Shown: positions 1 through 10,422 of the stretch, in pieces
Layout of the letters: each line of letters opens with the position of its first letter
How positions within the stretch are numbered: position 1 is the stretch's first letter
From: Branchipolynoe longqiensis
Lineage: Eukaryota > Annelida > Polychaeta > Phyllodocida > Polynoidae
Length of the DNA: 64,000 bases
Assembly (NCBI GenBank): GCA_030323885.1
Contig: CM059186.1
Span: 171,725,230-171,789,229, forward strand
Direction: 5' to 3'
Made by a program: the position numbers and the translations under genes
The notes under the pieces: generated by a model
Databases searched by the model: none
What the model saw: the letters and a program-made list of their open reading frames with translations, nothing else
What the model was told of the DNA's origin: nothing

Positions 1-134
1 AATGCCGAGACAAACATGGATATCAATAAGCAATCATCAAGCATGAATATCAGGAGAGCAATATAAGCATGTGTAACATATATGAGGTATCAGCATGGAA
101 CAATTACATATATGAGGTATCAGCATGGAAGAAT
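1..134. repeat. Short direct repeat at the 3' edge of retroelement A
   Basis: A 30-bp unit containing ATGAGGTATCAGCATGGAA occurs twice in tandem (about 77-106 and 107-130). It lies just beyond the recombinase end of the minus-strand retroelement. It may belong to that element's terminal repeats, but the partner copies would lie outside the window. Confidence 0.5.
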
Positions 135-1012
135 TTAAGTAAGAAGGGTAAGGTGAATGTCAATAATAGTAATGTCTAATAGTTGGGTCCGGGAGGTGGA
201 TCCGAGGAGCCCTCCACCAAGACGGAGGAGAGGGCCCGAAGGGGCGAGACGGGGCACATAGGCATGCACCGCTTGAGAGGTCCATGTCCCCTGGGCCATG
301 ATGTCGGAGATGTCAACGCCGGCGGCATGGCAGGCCTGGGCGGCGCCTCGGCGGAGGCTGTGGAGGGTGAAGGCCTTGGCCCCCGGGACGCCTCGGGCGG
401 TGAGGGCGCCTCGAAGGAGGGCGGTGAGGGACCGCGGGTCGAGGGGGCGGGCCCAAGGGCATGAGGAAGGCAGGGGTATCGGGGGGCGCGGGATGCTGCA
501 GGACGGCAGCATTCCAGGCGGTGAGAGGGCAGAGTCCGGGCCTCGGGCAGGCGGGGATAAAGAGGGCGACGGCCCCCGCGGGCCCAGATATCGTCTTGGA
601 GGTCCTGACGGTGACCCGTCGCCGCGGGTGATGGTGTGGGGGCTGCCTCAGCCCTCGGGACTCGGCGACAACAGGTTCGACTGTCGCAGCATGCCGAAGT
701 ACCCGAGGAGGAGGGCGGCCCGAGGGATGACCGAGGCTGGGCCCTCCTGGGCGAGGTGGGAGATGACGAGGGAGAGGGCATTTTTGATCGATGCAGTGCG
801 CGGCCGCGGGCATAGAGGGAGGGCGCATAGGCGGCGACCTCGAAGTTGGAGGGGCCGAGGGGGACGAGCCCTCGGGCGACGAAGTATGCCACATAGTCCT
901 GAGCCTGGCTTCGACGGTTCCTCCAGGTCGCGGGGACGAGGGAGGCGAGGCGGTGGCGGGCGACGCCGTCGACCTCGGCCCGGGAGAAACCTGGATCAAA
1001 GCCCGGGATTAA
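135..1012 (-). pseudogene. Broken tyrosine recombinase of PAT/Ngaro-like element A
   Basis: Recombinase (YR) of a DIRS-order retrotransposon, the enzyme that would integrate a circular DNA copy. The protein is spread over three minus-strand frames. An N-terminal helical part with PATWRNRRSQAQDYVAYF lies near 820-1000. A middle part with TVRTSKT lies near 580-620. A C-terminal part has the catalytic HSLRRG and the end AVHAYVP near 240-370. The same order and very similar motifs occur in the intact recombinase at 26112-26975, which is the main support. At least two single-base frame changes break the gene, so it is either decayed or carries sequencing indels in GC-rich DNA. Confidence 0.8.
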
Positions 1013-1460
1013 ATGGGAAGGCGTCGTGTGAGGGGTACAGGTGCTGAAGCCCGAGGCGGGCCATCCCGGCGCGGGCCACCTCGGCCCAGGGCCCGTCGAG
1101 GTGGGCGCGGCTGATGGCATCGGTGAGGACGAGGTCCGCCCCGGGCTTGTGCACTATGTTGAGGGTGAAGGAGCCCGTCGCAGCGAGGAGCCAGAGCTCC
1201 CGGGCGCAGGTCCCGAGGGTGGGGTCCCGGGCACGGCCCGAGGTGAGAGAGGCGGCGGAGGCCATATTGTCAGTGTTGACGATGACGGTCACCCCCGCGA
1301 CATCGTCCGAGGAGGGCGCGGAGGGCGATGACGAGGTTGACCGCCTCCAGCTCATGTATGTCGGGGAAGCGCGCCCGGAACTCCGAGGTGTACCCTCGGG
1401 CGTAGCAGAGAAGGCGCCCCCGCCCGAGAGGCAGGAGTCGCACTCAATGACGTAAGTGCG
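996..1460 (-). pseudogene. RNase H domain of element A, frameshifted
   Basis: RNase H domain that follows the reverse transcriptase and would remove the RNA strand. Catalytic acids are visible in IECDSC (about 1435-1445), ELEAVN (about 1340-1350), VNTDN (about 1270) and LTDAISR (about 1105). These sit in more than one frame: one shift near 1456 separates the domain from the RT, and a second near 1300 lies between the second and third motifs. It matches the uninterrupted RNase H of the 25.6-32.5 kb element motif for motif. Confidence 0.8.
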
Positions 1461-2868
1461 CCCCGCCGGGGGCCCGGAGGAGGTGGAGGCCGTTCGAGGC
1501 GCGGCCGTAGAGGGCGAACCACCTCAGGTCCCGGAGGGCGTCGCCGTCGAGGGTGGGTGTGGCGCAGCCGAAACGGCCGCGCAGCGCCCCAAGGAGGCGA
1601 CTCATGAACCTCCGGGCGGGGAGGACGCAGCTGCCCACGTGGTTCAGGCACCCGAGGAGGCTCTGCAGGTCGCGGCGAGTGATGGCGAGGCTGGTGAGGC
1701 GGGCCTCACAGGAGAGGATGAGGTCTTCGACTTTGTCGGGGGCGATGAGAATTGTCATCGCCTCGCTGTCGAGGGCAAAGCCCAGCCAGGAGAGGTGGAC
1801 AGCGGGGGGATGACATTTCCCGGGGGCCACTTCGAGCCCGAGGGCGGCGGCGAGGGCGAGGAAAGCATCAAAGGCCTGGCAGGCCCTGAGGTATGAGGCC
1901 TCGCACCCGACAAAGTCGTCGACGTAGACGAGGATGTGAAATCCGTCGCGCCTCATGATCCAGGTGACGGCGGCCGTCACCCAGACACAGGCTGCGCCCG
2001 AGGAGCGGCAGCCGAATGGGAGGGCGAGGTCGATATAGATGTTACCGTCTAGAGTGACCCCATACAGGGGGCAGGCGAGAGGGTCTCCGCGGAGTTGCCG
2101 GTAGGCCCGCGATATGTCGGCCGACCATAGGTAAGCGCTGGGGCCCTCTCCCACGAGGCGGCGGCCAAGGTCGGCGACTGAAGGGAGGGTGTATGTGTGA
2201 GGTTTGCCGAGGTATTCCCGGCGGGGGATGCCGGCATTGACACTGGCCCCGGGGGGGAAGGAAAGGTCGATGATGACCCGCCTCTTCCCCGGGTCTGACT
2301 TAGGGCGGGTCATCATCGGGGAGACGTGGGTCCAAGGGGTGAAGGGAGGGACGGTGAAGGGGCCCGCGAGGGCGCCGAGGGCGAGCTCGGTTTTAATGAA
2401 GCTCTGTATGTGTGGGGCGTGCTCGGGGGGCTTGCGGTGGTTGGTGACGGTTGGGCGGGGGGGAAGAGGCAGAGGTTGGCAGAGATGAGAGCGGTGTAGC
2501 GGTTGGGTGCAGTGTGGCGGTCTGAGGGAGGGTCTGTTCGGTCTCGGCGGGCGGTGGAGTGGTCGTGGCGGGCGGTTAGGGGGGGGTGGTCTTTGAAACC
2601 GGGTAGGGTGTGTGCTCCGCCGTAGTGGGGGGGGCGGGCGGTTTGGGGTTCTCTGGTCGGGACCCAGGTCGGATGGGCTGGTGGGGAGATGTGAGGTGCC
2701 GGGGGTGGCGGCGGCGAGATAAGAGGTGGTGAGATGTGAGGAAGGTCGGTTGTGGGTGTGTGGGGGTCGGCAAGTGGTCTTGGGTGGGGCCGGCTGGGTC
2801 CCTCCGGGCCGGGCTGGAGGGGACGGCGGATCAAAAATCCGCAACGGGGGCGGGGGCCCCGCGATCAC
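1444..2868 (-). CDS. Reverse transcriptase of PAT/Ngaro-like element A
   Basis: Open frame of 474 codons encoding a DIRS-order reverse transcriptase. The first 130 or so residues are proline-rich and low complexity. The RT core then shows TRPKSDPGKRRVIIDLSFP, WSADISRAYRQL (first catalytic Asp region), YVDDFVG (catalytic pair, near 1915) and the thumb-like LLGCLNHVG. The frame ends at a stop just past the start of the RNase H domain, where one base is gained or lost. No ATG lies at a natural start: translation in an intact relative would come from the upstream gag frame, which ends in GATTTTTGA at 2831-2839. Codon use is extremely GC-rich, unlike the AT-rich flanks. Confidence 0.85.
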   Translation of the reverse strand: MIAGPPPPLRIFDPPSPPARPGGTQPAPPKTTCRPPHTHNRPSSHLTTSYLAAATPGTSHLPTSPSDLGPDQRTPNRPPPPLRRSTHPTRFQRPPPPNRPPRPLHRPPRPNRPSLRPPHCTQPLHRSHLCQPLPLPPRPTVTNHRKPPEHAPHIQSFIKTELALGALAGPFTVPPFTPWTHVSPMMTRPKSDPGKRRVIIDLSFPPGASVNAGIPRREYLGKPHTYTLPSVADLGRRLVGEGPSAYLWSADISRAYRQLRGDPLACPLYGVTLDGNIYIDLALPFGCRSSGAACVWVTAAVTWIMRRDGFHILVYVDDFVGCEASYLRACQAFDAFLALAAALGLEVAPGKCHPPAVHLSWLGFALDSEAMTILIAPDKVEDLILSCEARLTSLAITRRDLQSLLGCLNHVGSCVLPARRFMSRLLGALRGRFGCATPTLDGDALRDLRWFALYGRASNGLHLLRAPGGAHLRH

Positions 2869-4032
2869 GGCCTCTTTTGCTGAGGCACACGGCCTCCGAG
2901 TGTATTGTGAGGACTTTCCTCACGTTTGCACAGTACGCGCAAGCGTGTCGATATCTCGACGCCCCCTCCCCATGGGTCTCGCCAGCCCCCGCCCGATCGC
3001 ACGAGGCGGGATCGCGGTTCCATGCAGGGCAGGGGGCGCCGTGGGTCTCCCTGGCTGAAGGGAACCCGGGTGTCGGTTTGTGGGCATGTCTGGGGCCTGG
3101 TGGGCGGGGGTGGGGAGGGAGGCGATGGGCATGGTGAGGGCCTCCATACGGAGCATGTTAATTGCCATGGGGTCATGCCAGCCATGGGGGAGCCTACCGT
3201 CCGCAATCCATGTGAATACCGTCTCAGAGTAGCGGCGGACGGTAGCCCAGGGGTGGATAAGGTTGTCCCGGTGGACGGTAAGGGTGTGGTGGCTGAGTCC
3301 GGGCAGGGAGTGGGCGGGGAAGGCGGGGTGGGCCTCCAGCATCCGGAGGGCGAGGGTGTACTCGTCCTTGCTCGACTCTCCTCGCTTCACCGCCTTCCTC
3401 TCCGCCGCCCGTTCTATTAAGTCACAGGGGAATATGTATAGGGGGGAAATACCTTTGCGTCGACCTGCGTGCTGAGTGTCGGCCGAGTTGAGTATCTCGC
3501 GGACCGCGTCGGTGGCGGTGTGGGCGTGCGGGTCGCGGTAGTGTAGAGGGGGCGGCGCCTCCCCTGCCGCAGGGGGCGGCGGTTGAGTCGAGGGGGAGCC
3601 CCTGGGGGTCGATCGCCCCCGGTACAGCCAGCAGGGGGGGCTGGTGTGCCCCCCCCCCCTCCCCCCCCCCACGGTGTGGGGGCGGGGCGCCGGGGCGGCG
3701 TAGGTCTGCTGAGGCGGCGCCGGAGGGATGGCAGCGGGCGGCGTGGCATAGGTGTGCTGGGGCATCTGCTGAGGTGGCGCGGCGTGGTGAGGCGGGGCGA
3801 CGGGAGGGAGGGGCGGCTCCGCGCGCGTCCCGGGCGTCAATTGTGTCGAGCCTCGCCGATAGTCACTCCAGGGCCTCCACTGTGTCGAGGAGGGTGGCCT
3901 GCATTGTCCGGCCCCACTCCGAGGGGGATCGCCCGAGGAGGGGCGGCGGCCCTCGGGGGCGAGGAGGGCGTGGATGAGGGAGGCGAGCTGGCCTCCGATA
4001 TCTGTTGTGCGGCGCGTCTCCCTCGGCCCCAT
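2840..4032 (-). pseudogene. Gag-like protein of element A, frameshifted at its zinc-finger end
   Basis: An open frame of 370 codons (2920-4032) starts at ATG with MGPRETRR and has a long Pro/Ala-rich N-terminus. It then has a conserved stretch ending SETVFTWIADGRLPHGWHDP near 3170-3240, which aligns with SERIFNMIDDGRLPRAWRDP in the gag of the intact element. The expected cysteine/histidine cluster (HACAYCANVRK) is present near 2910-2950 but in another frame, so the ORF loses its zinc-finger end. This is best read as a nucleocapsid-like Gag inactivated by small indels. Confidence 0.75.
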
Positions 4033-4463
4033 CCGTTAGGCATGGTGTAGCGTGGCTGAACGGCGTGGGTGTAGGGCCAGGGTGTGTAGGCCAAAGAAAA
4101 AGGGGCTGGAGGAGTAGAGTGTCTGGAGGCAGGAGGGCGAGTGGCCTGAGGCGGCCTCGGGGCTGGCTTTAAGGGAGGGACGCGCGGGAGATTGCGTAAG
4201 GGCCAAGGGCTGGAGGAAGATAGAGGGGGGGGGGGGGGGGTCCTCCCTCGCCTCGCATCAACCGCAATGCGAGCATTACGACCAATGCTATGCGCATTAG
4301 TTATTGCCACTGTCATCAGAGGGTGCGTGAAAATCCTCTGTATAGGTATGCTGCACAGTGAGCATCACATTAGTCCTTGCCACTGTCATCAGAGGGCAGG
4401 TGAAAATCCTCTGTAGAGGTATGCTGCACAGTGAGCATCACATTAGTTCTTGCCACTCCACCG
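4033..4463. repeat. 5' flank of element A with a 75-bp tandem duplication
   Basis: No gene seen. A run of G (4217-4231) lies inside GC-rich sequence that probably still belongs to the element leader. At about 4296-4370 and 4371-4446 a unit of about 75 bp with CACTGTCATCAGAGGG and TGCACAGTGAGCATCACATT is repeated in tandem with few differences. Confidence 0.7.
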
Positions 4464-4792
4464 GACGTGGTGGCCGAATCGGTAGAGCGCAGGCTTCCCA
4501 TGTGGGAGATAAGGAGCTCGATTCTCAGTCGAGTGAAACCAATCACTTACAAAATTTATTCTTGCCACTTCCTTTTTTTGGCGCCCGGCGTTAATAGGAT
4601 AGGGTAAGGACTGGTTAGCTCAGTGTCAGGATAATGTGACTGAGTGGGATATCGGGTCATGGTGCCAGCGGCCTGGTCTCCCAGTTTGGCCACACTAAAA
4701 AGTCGCCATGGGTGCGCACTGTCACAAGTTTGGACCCGTCCTGATATGACCTCAGATGTTGCCAGGACGTAAAACTCCAGCAACCAAATCTT
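4464..4792 (+). mobile_element. tRNA-headed SINE, family S1
   Basis: The head reads GGTGGCCGAATCGGTAGAGC, followed by a B-box-like TCGATTCTCAGTCGA, as in a tRNA-derived Pol III promoter. The body contains TCAGTGTCAGGATAATGTGA and the tail GATGTTGCCAGGACGTAAAA. The same head-body-tail order recurs at least six more times in this window, so it is a dispersed SINE and not a tRNA gene. Confidence 0.85.
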
Positions 4793-5393
4793 AAGAATCA
4801 TATGTGTACACGTCAAAGGGTGTGGCACACAGGTCCATCATACCTGCCATCAGTGTCGGTAGATATCTTGCCTGAGCCAGAGTGGATCGATTAAAAAACA
4901 ACACAAAAAAGCAGTACCTTTAGGTTAACAGGTGCGCATTTAGGCCGGGGTGAGGAGGGGGTGGGTGCTGTGCTATTGGTAGTTTCTGTATTATTCTATC
5001 CACAACCATTCAAGTTTTGCTCAGCCGTCACAAGTGCATATGTGTACGTATTCACTTAATAGATTATATGACACACACATATGTGTGTATTATTGGTGGC
5101 TGTAGTATTTGTTTGGTGCTCTCCCCAAGTCCTCCATATTCATCGCAGTCTTTAAGAATATATATATCATATTCTCGTGGGTTAACGCCCTGGGCCCGTA
5201 TGCAGGAGTCGGTGGTAGTGGCTTTTGGTGTTAGCGCGTATCACCGTGTAGCTATCACCGACGTCAGGAACTGTGTCAAGTGCTATGCAGGAGCGCGTAA
5301 CACTTACATTATAGCTAAACGTGAAGTTATTTATAGATTTGGGAAATCCCTCCGCATTTGTAGGCATATATTAGGCTCAAATCTATTAAATGC
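4793..5393. other. AT-rich spacer, nothing recognised
   Basis: I see no splice-consistent coding frame and no repeat shared with the rest of the window. The longest open frame (140 codons from 5017) has no recognisable domain. Confidence 0.4.
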
Positions 5394-5700
5394 TATCATA
5401 TTTAACAGAATTACATACACAATAAGTGAAATTTCATGAAATTAACCCTAAATTCGAAGCAATATTAATGCTGCCGCCGCAACGGCGGCGATATTAATAT
5501 TTTCGAACCGACGAATGCAAGCAGCCGCCGCCAGTATGGAAAGCGACGTCGATGCGGCGGCGATTTGTTTACTTTACATTCGTCGATTCGAAAATATTAA
5601 TATCGCCGCCGTTGCGGCGGCAGCGTTAATCTCGCTTCGATTTTAGGGTTAATTTAATCAAATTTCACTTATTGCGTATGTAATTCTATTAAATATGACA
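5394..5700. mobile_element. Palindromic MITE with GC-rich stem
   Basis: The two arms (about 5394-5520 and 5574-5700) are reverse complements over more than 120 bp. They include ATTACATACACAATAAGTGA on the left and its inverse on the right, and an inner (GCC)n/(GGC)n stretch. The loop is about 50 bp. This is a foldback or MITE-type element. One arm-like fragment recurs at 24545-24620. Confidence 0.85.
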
Positions 5701-6502
5701 TGAATGTGACATGAGCATTAAAAATGAATATTGTGTATTTTCCTAATTTTTTCGTTGAATAGCCAACTCTTGTCCATATATATACGGTTAGCATGAAAGA
5801 AAGCATAGTCGAGGTTACCGTTTTTTCGGAAAAACAAGAACTAATTGAGTAGCCAGCCCCAAGTGTGGACTTATTAATCAAGAAATGTAGATTTATTAAT
5901 CAAAACAATTATTTAAGAAAATGTATTGCTTGAAACAATTAATTTGTATGTTGTGATCCCCTAAGTATAGAATTGCACTGTAAAGAAATCTGCATAGGGT
6001 GATTATATTCTTCGCAATTTTGAGTTGTGGTCGTAACAGAATAGAAGGGGACACCAAAAATAATATGGGACTTTGTTTCGTACAGCTTTGTAGAAAAATA
6101 ATATTACTAGCCATGGTCCTCCAAAATATGCTTGCACATGTAAGAGTACCAAGTGCTTTCTGTTGAAGCTCTGGTATTCCCAGAATAGCATATTCCCTGA
6201 CATAACAAGCAGGAGATAAGCACTTTCTTTCTTTCTTTTTCTTTCTTTCCGCGTCCTGATATGATCATAGATGTTGCTAGGATGAAAGAAATAAAACAGG
6301 AAACCTTTTTATTTTATTTCTTCCTTTTCTTTTTCTTCTTCTTTTCTTCTGTTCTTTCTTTTTTCCTTTCTTTCTTTTCTGTTTTTTGTCCACCTTTTTT
6401 TCGCTCCCTCACTTTTACACCCAGCTTGACTACATGCACTCTCCACATTATACCCAGGTGCACTATGCTATGAAGCAGCGTCTCTGACCCCATCTCTCGA
6501 GG
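5701..6502. other. AT-rich spacer with pyrimidine tract
   Basis: No gene recognised. A C/T-rich low-complexity stretch runs from about 6222 to 6400 and creates an artefactual phenylalanine-rich frame. Confidence 0.5.
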
Positions 6503-6833
6503 AGTGAGACGTAGCTCAGGCGGTAGAGTGTCCACCTGTGAAGGTGTGGGTCATCCTATCCATTCTGCTCAGTTGACACATTTGCAGTTTCGGCTATTTT
6601 CCATTCCAACCAGTGGTCCACAACTGGTTCATCAAAGGCTGTGGGACGTGCTGTCCTCTCTGTGGGAAACTGCATATAAAAGACCCCTTGCTGCTTATCG
6701 GAAAGAGTAGCCTATGTGGGGGCAGCAGGTTTCCTCCAAAGAAATATGTCAGAATGACCATATGTTTGACGTCCAATAGCCGATGATATGAAAATCAATG
6801 TGCTCTAGAGGTGTCGTTAAATAAAACAAACTT
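6503..6833 (+). mobile_element. tRNA-headed SINE with conserved core, family S2
   Basis: A tRNA-like head (GACGTAGCTCAGGCGGTAGA) is followed by a core with AGTGCATATAAAAGACCCCT-type sequence, the GTCCAATAGCCGATGATA segment and the 3' end TCGTTAAATAAAACAAACTT. This layout resembles the widely distributed conserved-core SINEs of invertebrates (I think of the Nin-DC type, from memory). Other copies are at 19051-19403, 48096-48317 and 58389-58610. Confidence 0.85.
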
Positions 6834-7072
6834 TTCCTGACCCCGTCTCTTGCCCAGGCCATGTCCTGCTGTGCCGAACGCGCTACTACTTTGCGGGCGT
6901 CCCACCGTGTGGCGCCACTGGCGGGCGCCGTGTGCACGCCGGTACAACCGGTGCAGGTCACACTCAGCCTCGCGAGTCCCACTGGACGGGCCAATAGCAG
7001 CGCGCGCACCGCCAAATCATCCTGTGAGCACGTGACTACGCGACCACGTGACCATGTACACGCCCAGGACTA
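6834..7072. other. GC-richer spacer, nothing recognised
   Basis: Unique-looking sequence, GC-rich for this region. No coding or RNA feature could be supported. Confidence 0.3.
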
Positions 7073-7514
7073 GCTTGGTTCCTGCCACTGTCGCCCTGAC
7101 TTTGGGTTTGGCACAAAGTATTACGTCATCGGACCATATATGGTAGTCATGTAGGGAGTGACCCATGTAGGTGTTCCTCCGTGCAGCGTGCGCTACTTTG
7201 CAGCGGAACTGTCATGGCGTTGAACCCATGAGCCATCAAGGTATTAAGCGTATAACATATACCAATCCTGGCATCTATTTCGGGATCGATATTTACATTC
7301 CTTAAACATACATGATTCAAATAAAACTCTCAAACTGAGATGCCGGTATATAGTTATTGCACAATATAGCCATACATTGATGGCTTATGGGCTTAATGCC
7401 TTGATAGCTCTGCCGCAGAGTAGCACATGCGAGGAGGAACACCTACACTGGTCCCGATGACGTAATGCATTGTGCCGAGCCTAAAGTTAACGTGACTGTG
7501 GAAGGGAACCAAGC
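7073..7514. mobile_element. MITE with long imperfect terminal inverted repeats
   Basis: The left end (GCTTGGTTCCTGCCACTGTC) and the right end, inverted, agree over about 100-120 bp with small indels. The shared parts include ATTACGTCATCGG and GTAGGTGTTCCTCC. The interior is non-coding. No target duplication could be fixed by eye. Confidence 0.8.
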
Positions 7515-8357
7515 GAGCCCTGGACGAGTGCAGCAACCTCGTGTTTGTTACATGTGTGTGCGCACAAATAAATAACCTTAAACTGGGAGACTATATCTAC
7601 TCACTCACTGATTCAGTCAATCATACGCCCTTCTTCCCACAACTTCATTCTAACAGTTCCATCTCAAATTTAGACTAGAAAGTTAAAGCGATCTGGAATA
7701 GGCCACTGAGACTGGAGCTGCACTCAGACAAATGCTCTCCAAGCACACCTTTTCAGTTCATGTAACTGAATATGTGGAGGGAGAGTGCTGGGCTATAATG
7801 GTTTTAAAAAAAAGAAGCATTTCTATCGTAACTTGTCATTAGTAGTTGCTAGTAAGGCCTTAAGGTCTAATCATGTGGTTAAGTGTGTAGATTTCAGCAG
7901 GTTTATATCTAGTTACTTGATTATGTTGTACTACAGAAATGTACAAAGGGAATATATTAGTCAACAAGTAAGAAGATGCACACCCAGTCTAACACGCCTA
8001 CTTTTGAGAGTTATCCAAGGCTAATGGCCTGATATCCAACTGATGGCTTGATAGCCCGCCGGCAGCATGACCTTATATCCAACTCAGTCACATTATCCAA
8101 TCTGCTTAATAGTTCAATTTCCAATTATTCTCAGTGAAAGACTAAATGGTGAATCATTTGACAAACAAGTTTATTTAAATAAAAAAGATATCACAAACAG
8201 TAGAAGGAAATTCAGCACCCTCAGCTCCCAGTTAAGGTTCGGCATTCTAACCCAGCTCTGGCTTGGTGTGGCGTGTTATCGTGAACAGTGAAGTGTGGCT
8301 TGAAGCTTTTCCTGAAAAAAAATGGGTAGAACGTACAACAATGGTGGAAGCCAAACA
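7515..8357. other. Spacer with SINE debris
   Basis: No gene recognised. Short fragments around 8030-8110 resemble the inverted middle of SINE family S1 (CTTATATCCAACTCAGTCAC). The rest is AT-rich and unassigned. Confidence 0.35.
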
Positions 8358-8652
8358 AGGGCCGCGTTCAGGGTACGCCTCCGAGTCATCTGGGAGAAAT
8401 TCCTGACGTCACGCTAGTCGGAACAGCAAAAGCAGTCGGTTGCCTCGAAAATGGCGGCCACCATAGGGGGCAGACATTTGCAATGGAAAAGAAGCGTCCT
8501 GATTGGCTGAAACCACTGAATTCGGCGGCCATTTTTGAGGCACTCTTTATCTCCAGTCTGAAAAGGGTGACGACTCAGAGGCGTACCTTGAACAGAAATA
8601 AGCCAAAAGGCGTCTCCGAGACGTCTCGGAGGCGTACCCTGAATGTGGCCCA
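8358..8652. mobile_element. Short DNA-transposon derivative with 27-bp TIRs
   Basis: GGGCCGCGTTCAGGGTACGC at the left is matched by its inverse at the right (GCGTACCCTGAATGTGGCCC). A second, weaker inverted copy (CAGAGGCGTACCTTGAACA) lies near 8578. The interior carries GGCGGCCA in both orientations. It is non-coding, and the superfamily is not assigned. Confidence 0.75.
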
Positions 8653-8825
8653 GGCTTGACCTTAGACAATCCACTCTATGTGGTAGGGGCTGTCGCCTAG
8701 CGGGCAGGGAGGGAACTAAATGTTCTCCATGCCAAGTTAAAGTTGCATAGTCCGATGGTTTTGGGTTTCTGTCATTTTCTGAGATAAATATATTATTATT
8801 AGGTTAATCGTTATAATATACCTTG

Positions 8826-10152
8826 CAAAGTTGTAAACCACTGCCTTGTGGTACAGGTTCTTGATAGAAGGCTAAGGGAGTAAACCCTAACAGAAAACCA
8901 TGTTACTATGGCAGCATAAAGGGTGGTGATGAATGGAACTCCCAACATCTCCCGACCAGCCACTGCAGGGACAAATAGTTTGCGCCTGTCTTGACGTGTT
9001 CTTGTCGGTGTGAGACCTCTATTTGCTCCCCGAGAGAGTGCCGCTAGTTACTTGCAAAAGCCAGCAGCACTTCAACACTTTGCAAGCAGCTTTTATGAAA
9101 TGTCCAACCGCATGAAATAACATCACTCTATAATATTTCTGAATGCCCGGCCACATTTGGGACACCAGATAATACTACAGAAACTCTCCCCTTCATATCA
9201 CTTATCTATCAACTCATTAACCAATGCTAAGGAAGAATGAAGACAAGTCACACAGATAAACAGTGGAGAAGTTGTGCTTTAATAACACCAACTCCTGTCC
9301 ACCTACCAGTGACCTATCATCCACACCCCTTGCCTTCTAGCCACACAAAATCTCATTACCACTTTAGCCTGTATAGAAGCAGTGCCTACAGCCCATGGGA
9401 CAGGAGTCCTATGGCTGTGTACACACTCAATTGGAATAGATGAATTTTGATAGCATCAGACAGAGTGTCTGGGGTTCCTGCTCAAGAGTAGGTGTGTCTC
9501 ACTCAAGAGCCAGGAGTAGAGTGATCTCTCTTCAGTGTGTCTGAAGCAGAATCTAGAATAATGATCTCAGGTTTGAGGCTAGTGTGGTCAGAGGGCCAAT
9601 GGGATGCAGGTGACTGGGCAGTCCACAGCCAGCCAATCAGGCACCTCCACAGTCAGGGTGGGTGGCACCCCCCCCCCAGTAGGGGTGGCTGTCACTCAAC
9701 CCAGCTGCAGGTGGTGCCCTGTGTGTATATGCAAATTAGGCTGGTGTGCACACCCAGTGGTCATGTAGGGACAGATAGCTGCATACAGTTACAATAGATC
9801 TCTGTTAAAATGGTCTTTTCTCCAATTGCACTCTTTATGGATGCATAGAGAAACATTTCAACAATCATGTACTGCCTCTTATATAGGAACATCTCTTCAT
9901 TAATCTCAGGCATAATATATGAACATATATTGCACACAGCTTATATCATGTCATAATGGGAGTGGGGTATTATTACTTTTAGTTTATATAACATCGTCCC
10001 CACTCCATCGCCCAAGAATAATAATGCTCTCTGCCAATATATAATTCTTAACCGAAAATCCGTCTATTTTTACAACTCTCGCAGCAAATTGGAGAGTGGC
10101 GGTTAACTAATGAAAGCAGCCTTTGTCGCATTGCGACTGACAGCATGATGAT
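8826..10152. repeat. Repeat R2 (interrupted copy)
   Basis: The left part (TTGTAAACCACTGCCTTGTG to about 9125) and the right part (about 10082-10152, ending TGACAGCATGATGATGATGA) together match the uninterrupted R2 copy at 17283-17722. It contains no coding frame that I recognise. Confidence 0.75.
9127..10080. repeat. Repeat E, about 0.95 kb
   Basis: Begins TATAATATTTCTGAATGCCC and shares its whole length with 36524-37340 plus 38575-38835. Examples are the segments with GAAGAAGTTGTGCTTTATTG-type sequence and CTCTCTGCCAATATATAATT. Non-coding. It is inserted inside repeat R2. Confidence 0.75.
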
Positions 10153-10422
10153 GATGACTTTAGATTGAAGTAACTTTTATTTTATATTACAAAGTTTTGA
10201 GAAATTTGAAGTGCAAACATGTAAAATACGTTTTGGCAAGCATGCCAAAGACACCATAGGCTTCTACAGTAACATGTTCTATTAAATTGACTGAGTATTC
10301 CCTTCAATGTGGTGACACATGCTAAATAAGTGCATCAGTATCTAAGTTAGATATGTAGAATTAAATCTAGATAATTGTTTTGGTTTTGAAAATATGATAC
10401 TTCATCAGACTATGCAGCTTTA

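Larger units (their letters stand above)
8734..10422. mobile_element. TTAA-ended MITE M1 split by nested insertions
   Basis: The ends read TTAAAGTTGCATAGTCCGAT (left) and its near inverse ACTATGCAGCTTTAA (right, ending 10422). Uninterrupted copies elsewhere are about 350 bp (for example 61356-61711). Here the halves lie 1.3 kb apart because repeat R2 (8826-10152) sits inside, itself split by repeat E (about 9127-10080). The TTAA ends suggest piggyBac-type mobilisation, which is inference. Confidence 0.8.

Noticed and set aside
183..1047. Plus-strand open frames in the GC-rich first kilobase
   Set aside because: These are antisense shadows of the recombinase and RNase H; low-complexity Gly/Arg/Glu composition with no domain.
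4464..4540. tRNA gene
   Set aside because: A- and B-box-like sequence is present, but no good acceptor stem or anticodon arm is seen, and the same head recurs attached to the same SINE body in many places.
6261..6473. Phenylalanine-rich plus-strand frame as a membrane protein
   Set aside because: It is translation of a TTC/TTT low-complexity tract.
8414..8674. Minus-strand 86-codon frame
   Set aside because: It lies almost entirely within the MITE at 8358-8652 and has no conserved copy or domain.
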